Positions 55,301 through 58,180 of a DNA stretch of 64,000 bases are shown in pieces. Positions within the stretch are counted from its first letter, which is position 1, and every line of letters starts with the position of its first letter. Under the pieces are notes generated by a model. It searched no databases and was not told where the DNA came from. It saw only the letters and a program-made list of their open reading frames with translations. This DNA comes from Leptidea sinapis (lineage: Eukaryota; Arthropoda; Insecta; Lepidoptera; Pieridae). Both the position numbers and the translations under genes were made by a program. The stretch lies in contig NC_066296.1 in the NCBI RefSeq assembly GCF_905404315.1, positions 4,464,001 through 4,528,000 of the forward strand, written 5' to 3'.

Positions 55301-57702
55301 CGCGTAAACGAAAATGTTCTTTTTTTGAAATTCATACAGATACCACGCATCAAGCAATAAGAATGTGGCTGCCTGTTAAAACTCTTTGCGCATGAAGGGA
55401 TCGAAAAAAAACAAAGGAGTGTTGTAATGAAATTCAGTACAACATTAAAACATTCGTTTGGATGATGTATTGGTTATTAGGACATTGGGTGTTTTAATGT
55501 TGGCAATAAGCTAACTGTTTTAGAATCTTCAATAGAGGACTTAAAGCATGAGTGTAGATAAAGTCTTTAACCACCTTCCAAAAAATATCAGAGAGATGCC
55601 TAAAACAATAATGCATAAACAATTAAAATTCTAGCTTAATACATAAACAAAAATGGCCGACGCCAGCTAATTTTAAATAGATATTAATATATTTTGTCTT
55701 CAAAAGCGTTACGTTTTGTTTTATGGCTCTAAGAACCAAGAGCAATCAATAATACACCCGGTAAACAATTCTCTCTGGTGTTTTTGTCTAGGGATACGTA
55801 GATATTGGCAATTTTTGACGGCTGTCTTCTTAACGTGTCCATTTGGATACGGTAACAGTAATCTGAACACCGTTTATTACCGTTAAACTTAGAAGACACA
55901 TACTCAAAGCTTTGTAGTCTAATCTAACGTGATTCTGGCAAATCTGTGGTATATCTTCCACAGAAGCCACAGTAGGAAGAATAGAATAGGACCATAGAAA
56001 CTCTTGCCGGGTACAAGTGACACGGGAGCTTATGACAGGGATATTGATGATGATGGATGAACTACAATGGAGTATTATAGAAGGCTGCTCGTCACCTGTG
56101 ATGACGATGCACTGGTTCTCGTTCCTATCGCGCACCCAGCGGTAGGCTGCGCCCGTCACGGCGTACCTGCAACACAACTCGCACTGTGTCATTGGTCGGT
56201 GCGTACGGAGTATGCGGGGGTGAAAAGTGTGCGGGACTTGCGGTACGTACAGGTGCGGAGGCAGCAGGTGAGGCGGGCGAGCCAGATACGCTCGCACCAG
56301 CTCGGCGGAGTACAGCGGCAGTGGCCGACAAGGGTTCACCGACACCAGTGTGTTGCCCACCCATGTCTGCCACATTAATATTGATGATTATGATATGATA
56401 GTGTTGCAATTTAACAAATGACAGACTCAATACAGTCACAGCAATAACTCTGTTACGCCTGATTGGCAGCACTGTCTTATTTTTATTTATTTAAGATGTA
56501 CCAACAATAACTCAACATTAACAATTGATTTGCACTTACATACTTATTCTAGATTAATTATTCTAATTAGGTACATTCAACATTTTAATTATGAAAAAAT
56601 TAAGTAACTTATTATTAAATCTTAATTCTAGAAAATATACAATTATAAAGTGTGAAATTAGAAAAAATAAAAGTAAGAATTAAAAAGTCATTAACAATCT
56701 AATACAAACTATTATCTACCGTGGTCGTTATTTTTTCTAAAACTTTATTTCTAAGTCATTTAGAAACGTGTCGTGAAAAATGTCAACGTCATGATCGTTA
56801 ATATCATTGAATGTTGTAGATATTCTATTATAAGGACCGTATTGTTTCACATTCGTTCTAGAGAAATTAATCACCTGCCTTATTAGGATGCGAAGGTTCA
56901 TCCCATCCTCTGCGCGCTAGCGATCGCAGCGCTTTTATAAATGTTCCCGATTTACCATCCCGCAAGAACGGCTGGTGAATCTGGTGCAGCGCGGATTTGG
57001 AAATCAGCGGGAGCAGGGCAACACTAGGAGACGCGAAGGACTCAAATCCTTCATAGATTACACATTCCAGAAACGAGAGTGACATTAGAAATTCACTCTC
57101 CTCGCCACACATACTTTTGCTGTCGAACGTTTTATGTGGACCTGGACTCAGATGCACATCCGTTGGACTAAAGAGAAGTAAGTTGTTCATGATTGCATCA
57201 AAAGCTTCTATGTTTAAAACAGTCACGTTTTCTTATGAAAATAAGGGACGAGACGATCAGGACTATAAGCTGATGGTTATAAACACGCCCTGCCCATTCC
57301 AATACAGTGCCGCTCAGGATTCTTAAAAAAACCCAAAAATTCTGAGTGGCACTACAAATGCGCTCGTCACCTTGAGACATAAGATATTAAATCTCATTTG
57401 CCCAGTAATTTCACTAGCTACGGCGCCCTTCAGACCGAAACACAGTAATGCAACCAATAATCTAGCCGGCATCCGGTGCAAATAAGCCTCCCACTGGTAA
57501 AAAGTCGCATAAATTCAGTCTTTTACCATTTTAAGGAGTATCTGGCGTAGAAAGTACTTTGTTAGATGTTTAGTTGTGAATCGCTCACATAGATGATGTC
57601 CCTCTTGTACCGCACGTGCAGGTTGTGCAGGAACGTGTCCTCTGTGAGCGGCGCCAGGAGCACGGCATCCGCGAGCCCCGCCCCAGCCTCGGGCTCGCCC
57701 AT
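13196..57702 (-). CDS. Class-I unconventional myosin, 18 exons recovered
   Basis: A single-headed actin-based motor that would link membranes to actin through its basic tail. Eighteen exons with GT-AG borders and compatible phases join into about 1027 residues, the usual size of a short-tailed myosin I. The motor head covers roughly residues 1-690: P-loop GESGAGKTE at 101-109, switch I HNASRF at 147-152, switch II DVYGLE near 405, converter YGRTRVFVRSPRT near 700. About three IQ motifs follow (calmodulin-type light-chain sites), then a TH1 tail ending at the TGA at 13196-13198. Odd points: switch I has Ala where Ser is usual, switch II has Leu for Phe, and the usual CIKPN motif is not recognisable. 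One small exon (the YLLEK region) is missing between the exons at 51514 and 48201. Exons are very GC-rich and introns AT-rich. Which insect myosin I it matches (Myo61F, Myo31DF or Myo95E type) is not decided; the divergent sequence makes a Myo95E-like gene possible. Confidence 0.93.
13540..13930 (-). repeat. Interspersed repeat family B, inverted copy 1
   Basis: Reverse complement related to 20945-21320 (shared CCTCAG...GAGCCTGAGG-type ends, TTTCTGGGATC and GCATATACATCGCCC) and, for its other half, to 25100-25230 (AAGACTTACTAACTCGA, TTTGTTCCTGGTGTTA). Lies in the last myosin intron. Non-coding. Confidence 0.65.
13932..15071. other. Myosin last intron, nothing recognised
   Basis: No repeat shared with the rest of the window and no motif-bearing frame seen. 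It ends at the exon 17 donor, next to a CA dinucleotide run at 15028-15042. Confidence 0.4.
15072..15202 (-). CDS. Myosin exon 17: TH1 tail
   Basis: Encodes GDVLLRTVHVLELATKLFLV, then VQNAVGHPPQVNIAPQ, matching the GDLxxxxxxVxEVxxKL part of the TH1 domain. Acceptor TTCAG, donor GTGAGT, phase 0 to 2. A CA/TG dinucleotide run lies about 20 bases inside the following intron. Confidence 0.9.
15783..15850 (+). repeat. Interspersed repeat family C, short copy
   Basis: Contains GCTGACCCAGCAAACGTTGT, the start of a repeat also seen inverted at 20310-20680 and direct at 51165-51450 and 60815-61020. Non-coding, SINE-like. Confidence 0.6.
16225..19365 (+). pseudogene. LINE family J, copy 1: endonuclease and reverse transcriptase
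   Basis: Jockey/CR1-type element. The endonuclease starts at 16225: ISIFYQNFRGIRSKLDDL, TETWLNHSI, RDRNK, GDFNLSF, HHPPLL. A TGA at 17380-17382 stands where Trp is expected (RRF-SFVKNRKS). The RT continues through small frameshifts near 17580 and a stop near 17730, then is open 17877-18818: HGFVGGKSTVTNLM, YTDLSSAFDKVDHNLLL, FSGVPQGSLLGPLLF and LYADDLKLY (active site). A one-base shift near 18810 moves the last part to the frame at 18779-19192. The 3' end is at the AATAAATAAATAA run about 19355-19370. Inactive; a related inverted copy is at 26672-28312. Confidence 0.9.
20310..20680 (-). repeat. Family C repeat, inverted copy, with a TCTG microsatellite inside
   Basis: Reverse complement of the 60815-61020 copy: TTATAAATGTGAAAGTTTGG at 20318 to AACGTTTGCCGGGTCAGCTA at 20660. 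A (TCTG)n run sits at about 20504-20524. Confidence 0.7.
20700..20870. other. Isolated GC-rich patch in a myosin intron
   Basis: A CG-rich island in AT-rich intron, with open frames on both strands (PKRQPGASSASRDEHCDRSS on plus). No splice-bounded exon or family motif recognised. Confidence 0.25.
20945..21320 (+). repeat. Family B repeat, copy 2
   Basis: Same family as the inverted sequence at 13540-13930. Shared landmarks: ACTGCCTCAGACCTGAGAAG, GAGCCTGAGG, CTGGGATCATATTGTAGAAG and AAGACTTACTAACTCGA. Non-coding. Confidence 0.65.
21375..21945 (-). pseudogene. Penelope-like element fragment with GIY-YIG endonuclease
   Basis: On the minus strand an open frame from about 21930 reads EKSGVYKLSCDTCNGVYIGQ, TGRNFEIRLKEHIAAF and SHFAKHLIDTGHSL. 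This is the GIY-YIG nuclease form found at the C-terminus of Penelope-like retroelements: GVY...YIG pair, catalytic Arg in the TGR-F--R region, downstream EH. The frame runs on past 21600 into non-coding terminal sequence (CATGAAATGACGCGCTGTGA) that recurs at 26455-26672. The reverse transcriptase part is missing, so this is a 5'-truncated copy. Confidence 0.8.
21970..22080 (-). mobile_element. Family E 5' end fragment
   Basis: GAAACATAGCGGCACTACGC through GGCCCGATTGTG resembles 37478-37560, the region just 5' of the family E endonuclease (TTTCACGCCGG, GGGCGTGCCGGCCC). Too short to show more. Confidence 0.5.
22095..22330 (-). pseudogene. Fragment of a retroelement C-terminal frame
   Basis: The minus strand reads LPRLLREAIEIKKHPNFNRE, then DGLKLSNTRNPIIS. 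From memory, this REAIEI-K-----NFNR-DG--LS--W-P pattern occurs next to GIY-YIG domains of retroelements, which would fit a second Penelope-type piece here. Not certain. Confidence 0.4.
22429..23019 (-). CDS. Myosin exon 16: last IQ motif and TH1 tail core
   Basis: 197 codons, phase 0 to 0. Starts VEAEAARAIWRWWCCCARRR (third IQ-like helix). The TH1 tail follows: HHRWRCALYRRAFDQTARNR, MREKVTASVLFRERKATYAR, HPFVGDYVRL, then ALLLLEPRSLRVKRRVPAGA. TH1 domains fold into a membrane-binding beta-sandwich with basic lipid-binding residues; the Arg-rich content fits. About 75-80 percent GC, which creates large overlapping open frames on both strands that are not genes. Confidence 0.93.
23380..23755. 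repeat. 100-base tandem duplication plus inverted relative
   Basis: Units at 23551-23650 and 23651-23751 differ at a few bases; both contain TTCGTTCTCTxCACCCTCGA and CAAATTTGCGCGGCG-like sequence. An inverted relative at about 23420-23480 contains GGTGCAGAGAACGAATTCGG. Located in the exon 15-16 intron of the myosin. Confidence 0.8.
24180..25000 (+). pseudogene. Decayed LINE reverse transcriptase, two pieces
   Basis: 24232-24420 reads MRFTKYWYGSQFSGPYRMEC, then GVRQGGLTSPYLISLYTNKL. This is the RT B-domain form found in a lineage different from J and E (GVRQGGLTSP rather than GVPQGS). 24530-24720 continues as YCPSLYSSSLWACY. 24795-25000 reads SLEERRKLLELKFTVST and VNTNLGKKISIRANV, a typical LINE C-terminus. 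Many stops; dead. Confidence 0.65.
25100..25300 (+). repeat. Family B repeat, partial copy 3
   Basis: AAAGACTTACTAACTCGACT through TTTATGTGCCTTTGTAGATA matches the reverse complement of 13570-13680. Confidence 0.55.
25846..26089 (+). other. Open frame of unknown nature
   Basis: About 80 codons ending in TAG, with non-random composition: TRDTLLKTADRGHLLVNAVE, then FEPPPGYISESEIQHFIFNS and LYIYALCVPGKHK. No family recognised. It sits in a myosin intron beside LINE debris. It may be the remnant of a retrocopy or of an unfamiliar element. Confidence 0.3.
26102..26455 (+). pseudogene. Decayed LINE reverse transcriptase fragment
   Basis: Reads FAKLFVSIVCPILSHHIKSL, then QEQHEFQSKMSTSSYLVHYT (cf. 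QQHGFxxxRST), then after a shift VYADISKAFDRVAPKILLNK and VVIFGHESK. Typical RT palm motifs, broken frames. Confidence 0.7.
26455..26672 (-). mobile_element. Penelope-like element terminal fragment
   Basis: Shares GACGCGCTGTGATTGGTCGG and surrounding sequence with 21370-21600. On the minus strand it encodes RISCGGNTSQQPTNHSASFH, as does the 21.5 kb copy. It is fused directly to the truncated 3' side of LINE J copy 2. Confidence 0.75.
26672..28312 (-). pseudogene. LINE family J, copy 2 (inverted, truncated at both ends)
   Basis: Equivalent to about 17150-18840 of copy 1 in the opposite orientation, with high similarity. Motifs: SLDPSKRAGPDGIPPIFIKK, YSDLSSAFDKVDHNLLL, LLYADDLKLYRLIKSHNDG and FKQINSVICLYNAFVRSHLE. 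It keeps the same in-frame TGA as copy 1 (28079-28081). Several frameshifts. Both its 5' and 3' parts are lost, so it is an internal fragment. Confidence 0.88.
28440..28788 (-). CDS. Myosin exon 15: converter and IQ motifs 1-2
   Basis: Encodes ILEMAMLRRAGWCESMCARA (usual LLENVRVRRAGFAYR), FSYGRTRVFVRSPRTVWELE (converter and lever start), then VQRAWRRHRARRRDRA and TIIARSWRRYR, two IQ-type helices for calmodulin-like light chains. Acceptor GCAG, donor GTGCGT, phase 2 to 0. Very rich in Arg and Ala. Confidence 0.93.
28884..29084 (-). repeat. Tandem duplication of the 3' part of myosin exon 14 with its donor
   Basis: Two identical units of about 99 bases lie at 28986-29084 and 28884-28982, offset 102 bases. 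On the minus strand the first unit is the end of exon 14 with its GTGAGT donor. The second repeats the same coding stretch and a second donor (GTGAGC). Reading past the first donor in frame gives a stop at once (CAG GGG TGA), so use of the second donor would truncate the protein within the motor. Lack of divergence means a recent event, or an assembly error. Confidence 0.9.
28991..29167 (-). CDS. Myosin exon 14: SH helix region, partly duplicated
   Basis: Acceptor CTATAG, then a basic Ser/Arg stretch (loop 2 area), RALVGALVRRLPDSPRLVCC and DVPLVRHQIRSQG. The usual FIRCIKPN...FDxxxVxxQIRYLG pattern is visible but CIKPN has become CCLRAD. The donor is CAGGG|GTGAGT, phase 2 to 2. The last part of this exon and its donor are repeated in tandem just downstream (see the repeat at 28884). 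Confidence 0.9.
29170..29635. other. AT-rich part of a myosin intron, nothing recognised
   Basis: Low-complexity AT-rich sequence between exon 14 and a family E LINE; a 74-codon frame at 29308-29532 lacks any motif. Confidence 0.4.
29640..32250 (+). pseudogene. LINE family E, copy 1: decayed endonuclease-reverse transcriptase
   Basis: Broken frames show the endonuclease (CFLTETQISRPSDTSYL, VYRSHSGNAETDHLMG, VVLGDFNGHNAEWLGSRTTD, GTSDHCLVRS) and the RT (QYGFRHGRSAGDLLVYLTHR, NAGVPQGCVLSPTVFLLHID, IHCYADDSTG, RPHMEYCCHLWSGASQYQLD). Many shifts and stops, for example TAG near 30138. Parallel to 37460-34662 on the minus strand. The 3' tail (CCGGCAACG...CCTCTGGTGTTGCAAG) ends about 32235. Jockey superfamily; 5'-truncated. 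Confidence 0.9.
32257..32363. repeat. 21-base minisatellite, 5 units
   Basis: Five slightly varied units of 21 bases (TGCCCCCCTTAACTATCAAA type) directly after the 3' tail of LINE E copy 1. Because 21 is a multiple of three, both strands stay open and give 7-residue peptide repeats; this is not taken as coding. Confidence 0.9.
32437..32604 (-). CDS. Myosin exon 13: HYAGxVxYxxxGFLxKNRD segment
   Basis: Encodes VVHFGGAVTYSARGMLQQNR, then DVLCRRCGAALAAARDPLLA, clearly the myosin HxAGxVxYxxxGFLxKN motif followed by the segment before the actin-binding loop 2. Separated from exon 12 by a 71-base intron. Phases 2 to 2. Confidence 0.93.
32676..32803 (-). CDS. Myosin exon 12: lower 50K
   Basis: Encodes GAESVLGILRECSARGASDA, then AFLQRLQRRRHPRLTVLPPD. 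It corresponds to the usual GILxxLDEEC...DxxFLxKL region, with the acidic DEE run reduced. Donor GTAGGT, phase 0 to 2. Confidence 0.9.
32885..34655. other. Myosin intron, mostly nothing recognised
   Basis: AT-rich. Two similar segments at about 34182-34245 and 34309-34370 (TGAAGTGAAA...CATCGTTGTGATTT type) suggest an old direct duplication. No gene or known element seen in the rest. Confidence 0.4.
34662..37560 (-). pseudogene. LINE family E, copy 2: nearly intact endonuclease-reverse transcriptase
   Basis: One minus-strand frame carries the endonuclease (LYRSHSGNAETDRLLEH, IVFLGDFNAHHAEWLGSRTT, LGSSDHCLI) and the whole RT (34668-36779): SSGPDGIPPIVLRTCA, NYRPIAIISIFSKVMES, YGFRQGRSAGGLLAYLTHKW, LDIAKAFDRVWHKALI, NAGVPQGCVLSPTLFLLHIN, IHCYADDSTGY, RPHMEYCSHLWAGAPQYQL. 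Two stop codons break it: TAA at 36843-36845, where copy 1 has Tyr, and TAG at 37347-37349. The 3' end is a T-run (A-tail on the minus strand) at about 34662-34670. The 5' part begins within the endonuclease or its leader near 37560. The best preserved E copy here. Confidence 0.92.
37602..37634. repeat. Perfect 15-bp hairpin
   Basis: GAAGTGAAACCTGCA, loop TGG, TGCAGGTTTCACTTC. It lies just 5' of LINE E copy 2 and before an RTE-like fragment; role unknown. Confidence 0.85.
37690..38055 (+). pseudogene. 3' end of an RTE-like reverse transcriptase
   Basis: Reads TPHILEDLKVKERLSSIVRA, then CNLRHFGHVTRCGEE with a stop, GLVVQGRVNGSRSRGHSPMR and WTNQIKAL, then after a shift WRRIVRRSTRPRL. This RxxLxxxGHxxR...GRxxGxRxRGRxxxRWxDxI...W ending is the C-terminus common in RTE-type and related insect LINEs. 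Broken frame. Confidence 0.7.
38320..38556 (-). CDS. Myosin exon 11: switch II and relay helix
   Basis: Encodes GSLGILDVYGLESLAHNGLE, then RLLINYAAERLQAAV and DEYVREGLPWEAI. Usual form is SIGILDIYGFE...FCINYxNEKLQQ...EYxxEGIxW. Gly and Glu of switch II are kept and Phe is Leu. 79 codons, phase 0 to 0, CAG acceptor and GTGAGT donor. Confidence 0.94.
38846..40140 (+). mobile_element. Mariner transposon, apparently complete
   Basis: 1295 bases between TA dinucleotides at 38844-38845 and 40141-40142. Terminal inverted repeats of 29 bases starting CGAGGGGCGGTCAAAAAGTT (left) and CGAGGGGAGGTCAAAAAGTT (right, reverse complement), with one mismatch. It contains one intact transposase gene and sits inside a LINE. 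Confidence 0.95.
39025..40080 (+). CDS. Mariner transposase, intact
   Basis: 351 residues, the usual length for mariner. It binds the terminal repeats and cuts and pastes the element at TA sites. The N-terminal half carries the helix-turn-helix DNA-binding domain (FLTKQGKTPQTILQEML; QLAASVGVSETTI). WVPRML at 119-124 matches the WVPHEL linker motif with changes. The catalytic triad is visible as TGDETW (Asp158), HDNAPVH (Asp252) and YSPDLAPSDFYLFP (Asp287), giving exactly 34 residues between the last two: DD34D. No stop, frameshift or missing catalytic residue is seen, so it could be active or recently so. The ATG at 39025 is the first in frame, 179 bases from the left end. Confidence 0.96.
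   Translation: MEKIEHRAVVKFLTKQGKTPQTILQEMLAVYGDSAPGKTMIYKWHGLFKQGRESIEDDPRPGRPIEATTPEIIEKVEKLVLEDGRLKKKQLAASVGVSETTILNILHQHLGMSKVCSRWVPRMLTPLQKRERVNCSREYLDRCGEVREEIMARIVTGDETWVHHYEPESKQESMQWHKKGTPPPKKFKVSQSAGKIMATIFWDTEGILLIDYKERGVSITGEYYASLLDRLKEAIKEKRRGKLTKGVLLLHDNAPVHTSHVATAAIHRCGFEQLRHPPYSPDLAPSDFYLFPKMKKELRGKKFRDDDEVKSAISAYFDAQDKTYFFDGINKLYARSQKCIRVKGEYIEKEK
43060..43400 (-). pseudogene. LINE reverse transcriptase C-terminal fragment
   Basis: Minus-strand frame reading LLFLYKSINNIYDNSFLVSM, then FNFRVPRCPRKPVNLFEKPS and YKCLDPFSDSLPRFRKNV, the usual tail of jockey-like RTs (fxVPrxxxR...dPF...FK). 5' part missing. Confidence 0.65.
43430..43990. other. AT-rich intron part, nothing recognised
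   Basis: Near 43580-43740 a weak plus-strand trace (RRASKFYNNNFHHD-like) and a final AATAAATAAATAAAAAAAA at about 43852 suggest the 3' end of another LINE, too decayed to assign. Confidence 0.35.
44000..44160 (-). mobile_element. Family E 3' end fragment
   Basis: The minus strand encodes SFLPRTTKLWNELPCAAYPR, then GTIKKSAYT, as at the end of LINE E copies (FVPRTATLWNQLPAAVFPNR). Confidence 0.7.
44168..44575 (+). repeat. Family A repeat copy 3 followed by an E-like tail
   Basis: 44168-44460 matches family A (AAAATAAGGGACGAGACGAG; TCTGAGCGGCACTACAACTG; CTTCAGACCGAAACACAATA). 44462-44575 resembles the 3' tail of LINE E (CCTTAAAGGCCGGCAACGCT; CCTCTGGTGTTGCAAGAG). Confidence 0.75.
44620..44813 (-). 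CDS. Myosin exon 10: AxxRDxLAKAIYSRLFxWLV segment
   Basis: Starts with an acidic and Gly/Ser-rich insertion (EESEGEGSAATGDGG), then WAAALRDRLVCAVYSRLFNW and LVNKVNEAIK. The second half is one of the most conserved motor motifs. The acidic insertion is longer than in typical myosin I. Donor GTGCGT, phase 1 to 0. Confidence 0.93.
45099..45188 (-). CDS. Myosin exon 9: helix before the HCM region
   Basis: Encodes ELQEACSLVGVDSDSLAVAL, then GAAHSAHASR. It matches the stretch where most myosins have LxxxAxLLGVDxxxLxxAL. Phases 1 to 1; both junction codons read through cleanly. Confidence 0.9.
45228..45775 (+). mobile_element. TIR element family F, copy 1, with palindromic end
   Basis: The body 45330-45775 starts TTTATCTACACCCAGAATAT and ends with an approximate reverse complement (AGGATTTAAAGCATGGGTAG, TAGATAAA). 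A 90-base palindrome (45228-45318: CAACTGTTG, GGTATTAAAACAC and their complements) precedes it. Copy 2 is at 54935-55575. Non-coding MITE-like DNA element. Confidence 0.7.
45940..46150 (+). mobile_element. Family E 3' end fragment
   Basis: Parallels 32030-32215: ATCATCCCCACCAACTGGAT, CAGTGCAGTTTTCGAGGAAC, CTAGTGCGGTGTTTCCGATA, ending CTTAAAAGCTGGCAACGCTT. Confidence 0.7.
46200..46609 (+). pseudogene. 3' end of an RNase H-bearing LINE
   Basis: Open frame to TGA: LTRQLSLNRHDIRIMVGILT, GHISLNKHLFTIGVTDSPKC, RGCLAEDETVIHVILECAGV, then a Trp-rich end. This is the region after an RNase H domain, with a Cys/His cluster (C--C...H---C), as in R1- or I-like insect LINEs. The upstream part is absent. 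Confidence 0.7.
46726..46873 (-). CDS. Myosin exon 8: upper 50K helices
   Basis: Encodes AAMGTLGLGAAERGAVLRVL, then AFLLKMGNVRFEPRHN, the counterpart of the usual ILHLGNxxF segment. Acceptor CCCAG, donor GTACGG, phase 0 to 1. The following exon completes a Glu codon. Confidence 0.92.
47085..47830 (+). pseudogene. Decayed LINE reverse transcriptase
   Basis: Broken frames read NYRPISIPSLLGKV (47135), TDLSKAYDHANFHHTLEVIR (47352), LNSYLTDRCSSVVSN, EITSGIPQGLHLGPLQFNM (47530) and a lost YADD at about 47637 (FMFALDLKIL). Dead; it differs from families J and E. Confidence 0.75.
47909..48033 (-). CDS. Myosin exon 7: upper 50K region
   Basis: Encodes LKRLKLQRSWEAYRVLATAG, a Pro/Ala-rich linker, then DRDHFAFTK. 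In class-I motors this region leads to the FxxTxxAM helix, which continues in exon 8 as AAMGTLGL. Phases 1 to 0. Only 77 bases separate it from exon 6. Confidence 0.9.
48111..48201 (-). CDS. Myosin exon 6: GERNFH segment
   Basis: Contains APGERNFHVLYQLLAGADVQ, the hallmark GERNFHxFYQLL of all myosin motors. It begins ERACGSGV, so the residues equivalent to YLLEKSRV must come from an upstream exon not located. Donor GTGAGT, phase 0 to 1. Confidence 0.92.
48210..49890. other. Myosin intron part with nothing recognised
   Basis: AT-rich. A short myosin exon encoding the YLLEK region is expected somewhere in 48202-51513 but could not be placed. No element recognised here. Confidence 0.4.
49920..50720 (+). 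mobile_element. Family E fragment split by a Harbinger element
   Basis: 49920-50052 parallels 30990-31105 (CCGGTACGGCTTCTGCTATG; CATTGAAAGCGAGGCTTGGCAG) and 50618-50720 continues it (GGCACAAGGCACTTCTCTCA; CTTCCCGAGATTGTTTA). The Harbinger insertion with TTA duplication lies between. Confidence 0.75.
50053..50614. mobile_element. PIF/Harbinger-type element, copy 2
   Basis: 562 bases between TTA at 50050-50052 and 50615-50617. Terminal repeats GGCCCGGCTTCCACCAAAGC (left) and GGCTCGGTATGCACCAAAGC (right, reverse complement). Longer than the 340-base copy at 6795. The extra interior includes a 63-codon plus-strand frame (50181-50372; YFNLLEEEELEVEETHFCKN), possibly the N-terminal remnant of an ancestral Harbinger gene. 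Confidence 0.88.
51165..51450 (+). repeat. Family C repeat, copy
   Basis: GTAGCTGATCCGACAGACGT opens it, and TATATATATATAAAGATG closes it. The interior has the AAAATCCGTTCATCAGTTTA-type stretch common to such repeats. Non-coding. Confidence 0.6.
51514..51577 (-). CDS. Myosin exon 5: after switch I
   Basis: Encodes GKLLEIEFDFRGEPVGGHLT, matching the usual GKYMDIxFDxxGxPxGGxI stretch after switch I. It ends in phase 1 after THx. The next exon found starts in phase 0, so an exon of 3n+2 bases is expected between them. Confidence 0.92.
51690..52550. other. Intron part with nothing recognised
   Basis: 51780-51960 is of mixed composition with an 88-codon frame (51787-52053) lacking motifs. The rest is AT-rich with simple repeats (TTATTATTATT at about 51981; a TG-rich run at about 52500). 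Confidence 0.35.
52560..53415 (+). pseudogene. Decayed LINE reverse transcriptase
   Basis: Broken frames: EQHGFVKRSSTTTNLMVFTN (52632), LLQKIALNGIRGNLLRWF, a GVPQGS equivalent degraded to DVPSGAH (52867), IKDIKECFQNSKFLMYADDL (52925-52984) and HLGILLHTKLHLVQYINLIK (53173). Closest in style to the LINE at 38.7-42.9 kb. Confidence 0.78.
53455..53512 (-). mobile_element. Family E tail fragment
   Basis: CCCGTCTTGCAACACCAGAG through GAATCACAGGAAGGAAG is the reverse complement of the E tail (CTCTGGTGTTGCAAG). It ends only about 25 bases from the donor of myosin exon 4. Confidence 0.5.
53537..53691 (-). CDS. Myosin exon 4: P-loop to switch I
   Basis: Contains the ATP phosphate-binding loop GESGAGKTE, then a helix and the motif LLEAFGNAATARNHNASRF. 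The switch I core is N-H-N-A-S-R-F against the usual N-N-N-S-S-R-F: the Mg-binding Ser and the salt-bridge Arg are kept, and the first Ser is Ala. Acceptor CTAG, donor GTGAGT, phases 1 to 0. Confidence 0.95.
53760..54145. other. Intron part with nothing firmly recognised
   Basis: AT-rich. The 3' end (GTTCCAAAGGGTCAGCTAGT near 54113) resembles the edge of family C type repeats. Confidence 0.35.
54150..54575 (+). pseudogene. DD37D (maT-like) transposase, C-terminal part
   Basis: Reads YTFVKKVSKHRHKCIKIWYL, WSFQQDSAPGHKARSTQSWL, DWTSSSPDLNPLDYDLWSVL and SIDNWPRRLKDCIAVNGDHI, ending in TAA. The second and third catalytic Asp (QQD and PLD) are 37 residues apart, as in the DD37D branch of Tc1/mariner transposases. 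The N-terminal half and first Asp are missing; no terminal repeats found. Confidence 0.85.
54935..55575 (+). mobile_element. TIR element family F, copy 2
   Basis: The body 54989-55571 starts CTTTATCTACACCCATAATA and ends with a complementary GAGGACTTAAAGCATGAGTG, TAGATAAAG; about 75 bases pair at the ends (shared AACAGTTAGC and CATTAAAACA). The leading palindrome (CAACTGTTATGTAATAAGGG to CAACAGTTG) is shorter than in copy 1. An internal part at about 55255-55395 is extra relative to copy 1. Confidence 0.78.
56096..56166 (-). CDS. Myosin exon 3: strand before the P-loop
   Basis: Encodes LYAVTGAAYRWVRDRNENQ followed by CIVIT. The last base starts the first Gly codon of the P-loop, which is completed in the next exon. 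Phases 2 to 1. It is separated from exon 2 by an intron of only 84 bases. Confidence 0.92.
56251..56366 (-). CDS. Myosin exon 2: N-terminal motor
   Basis: Begins TWVGNTLVSVNPCRPLPLY, the myosin counterpart of YTYIGxVVVSVNPYK. Acceptor GGCAG, donor GTACGT, phase 0 to 2. The preceding exon ends in IIY, so the motif IY-TW is rebuilt across the junction. Confidence 0.92.
56867..57226 (-). other. Open frame of 119 codons, unknown
   Basis: A minus-strand frame in myosin intron 1 with protein-like composition: NIEAFDAIMNNLLLFSPTDV, EESEFLMSLSFLECVIYEGF, ALHQIHQPFLRDGKSGTFIK, ending KAGD and TGA or nearby stop. No family recognised. It abuts a family A repeat. It may be a transposon-borne or retrocopied gene fragment. 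Length without stops in AT-rich sequence is the only support. Confidence 0.35.
57232..57500 (+). repeat. Family A repeat, copy 4
   Basis: AAAATAAGGGACGAGACGAT to AAGCCTCCCACTGG, same order of landmarks as copies 1 and 3. It lies about 90 bases from the donor of myosin exon 1. Confidence 0.78.
57589..57702 (-). CDS. Myosin exon 1: start codon and N-terminus
   Basis: 38 codons opening with MGEPEAGAG and ending in VRYKRDIIY, directly before a GTGAGC donor. The stretch TEDTFLHNLHVRYK matches the conserved start of class-I motors, which begin within a few residues of this motif, so this ATG is the natural start. It ends in phase 0. A CAG|GTGAGA donor-like site lies just upstream of the ATG and could mark the end of a separate 5' untranslated exon. 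Confidence 0.9.
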
Positions 57703-58180
57703 CCCGCTCTCACCTGCTCCGGCCCGCTGTGCCACTCATGACCCGGCACATCCCATAGCCCGAGGGTGGTCGCTGCATTCCCAATCTGTGGTATCATTCA
57801 GTTAAAAGAACTTTATTTCTCATTAAGATAGTTGTCACTTACATGACAACATAAAATCAGTGAATGAGAGACGAATTCACTTGTAGACTTTATTTGACTT
57901 GTAGTAGATTTCGGCTATCTCCGTTTTTTACAAGATTATAACTGTCATAGCTGTCAATCTATCAATGACTGCATGTTTCATACAATCGAGTGAATCACTT
58001 TTTTCTTAGAGTTTTGCTAAGCTGTTGCAGTTATTTTGCAGGAATGTTGCGGTGCAGGAATAGCTATACCACTAATTAAACTGCACTGCAACTGCATGTT
58101 TCTACATGTAATCTTATTCTGTAAAATTATTTTGACATTAAAACTATAATTATAGCAGTTTTCTGGCAGTTATTTTGCAG

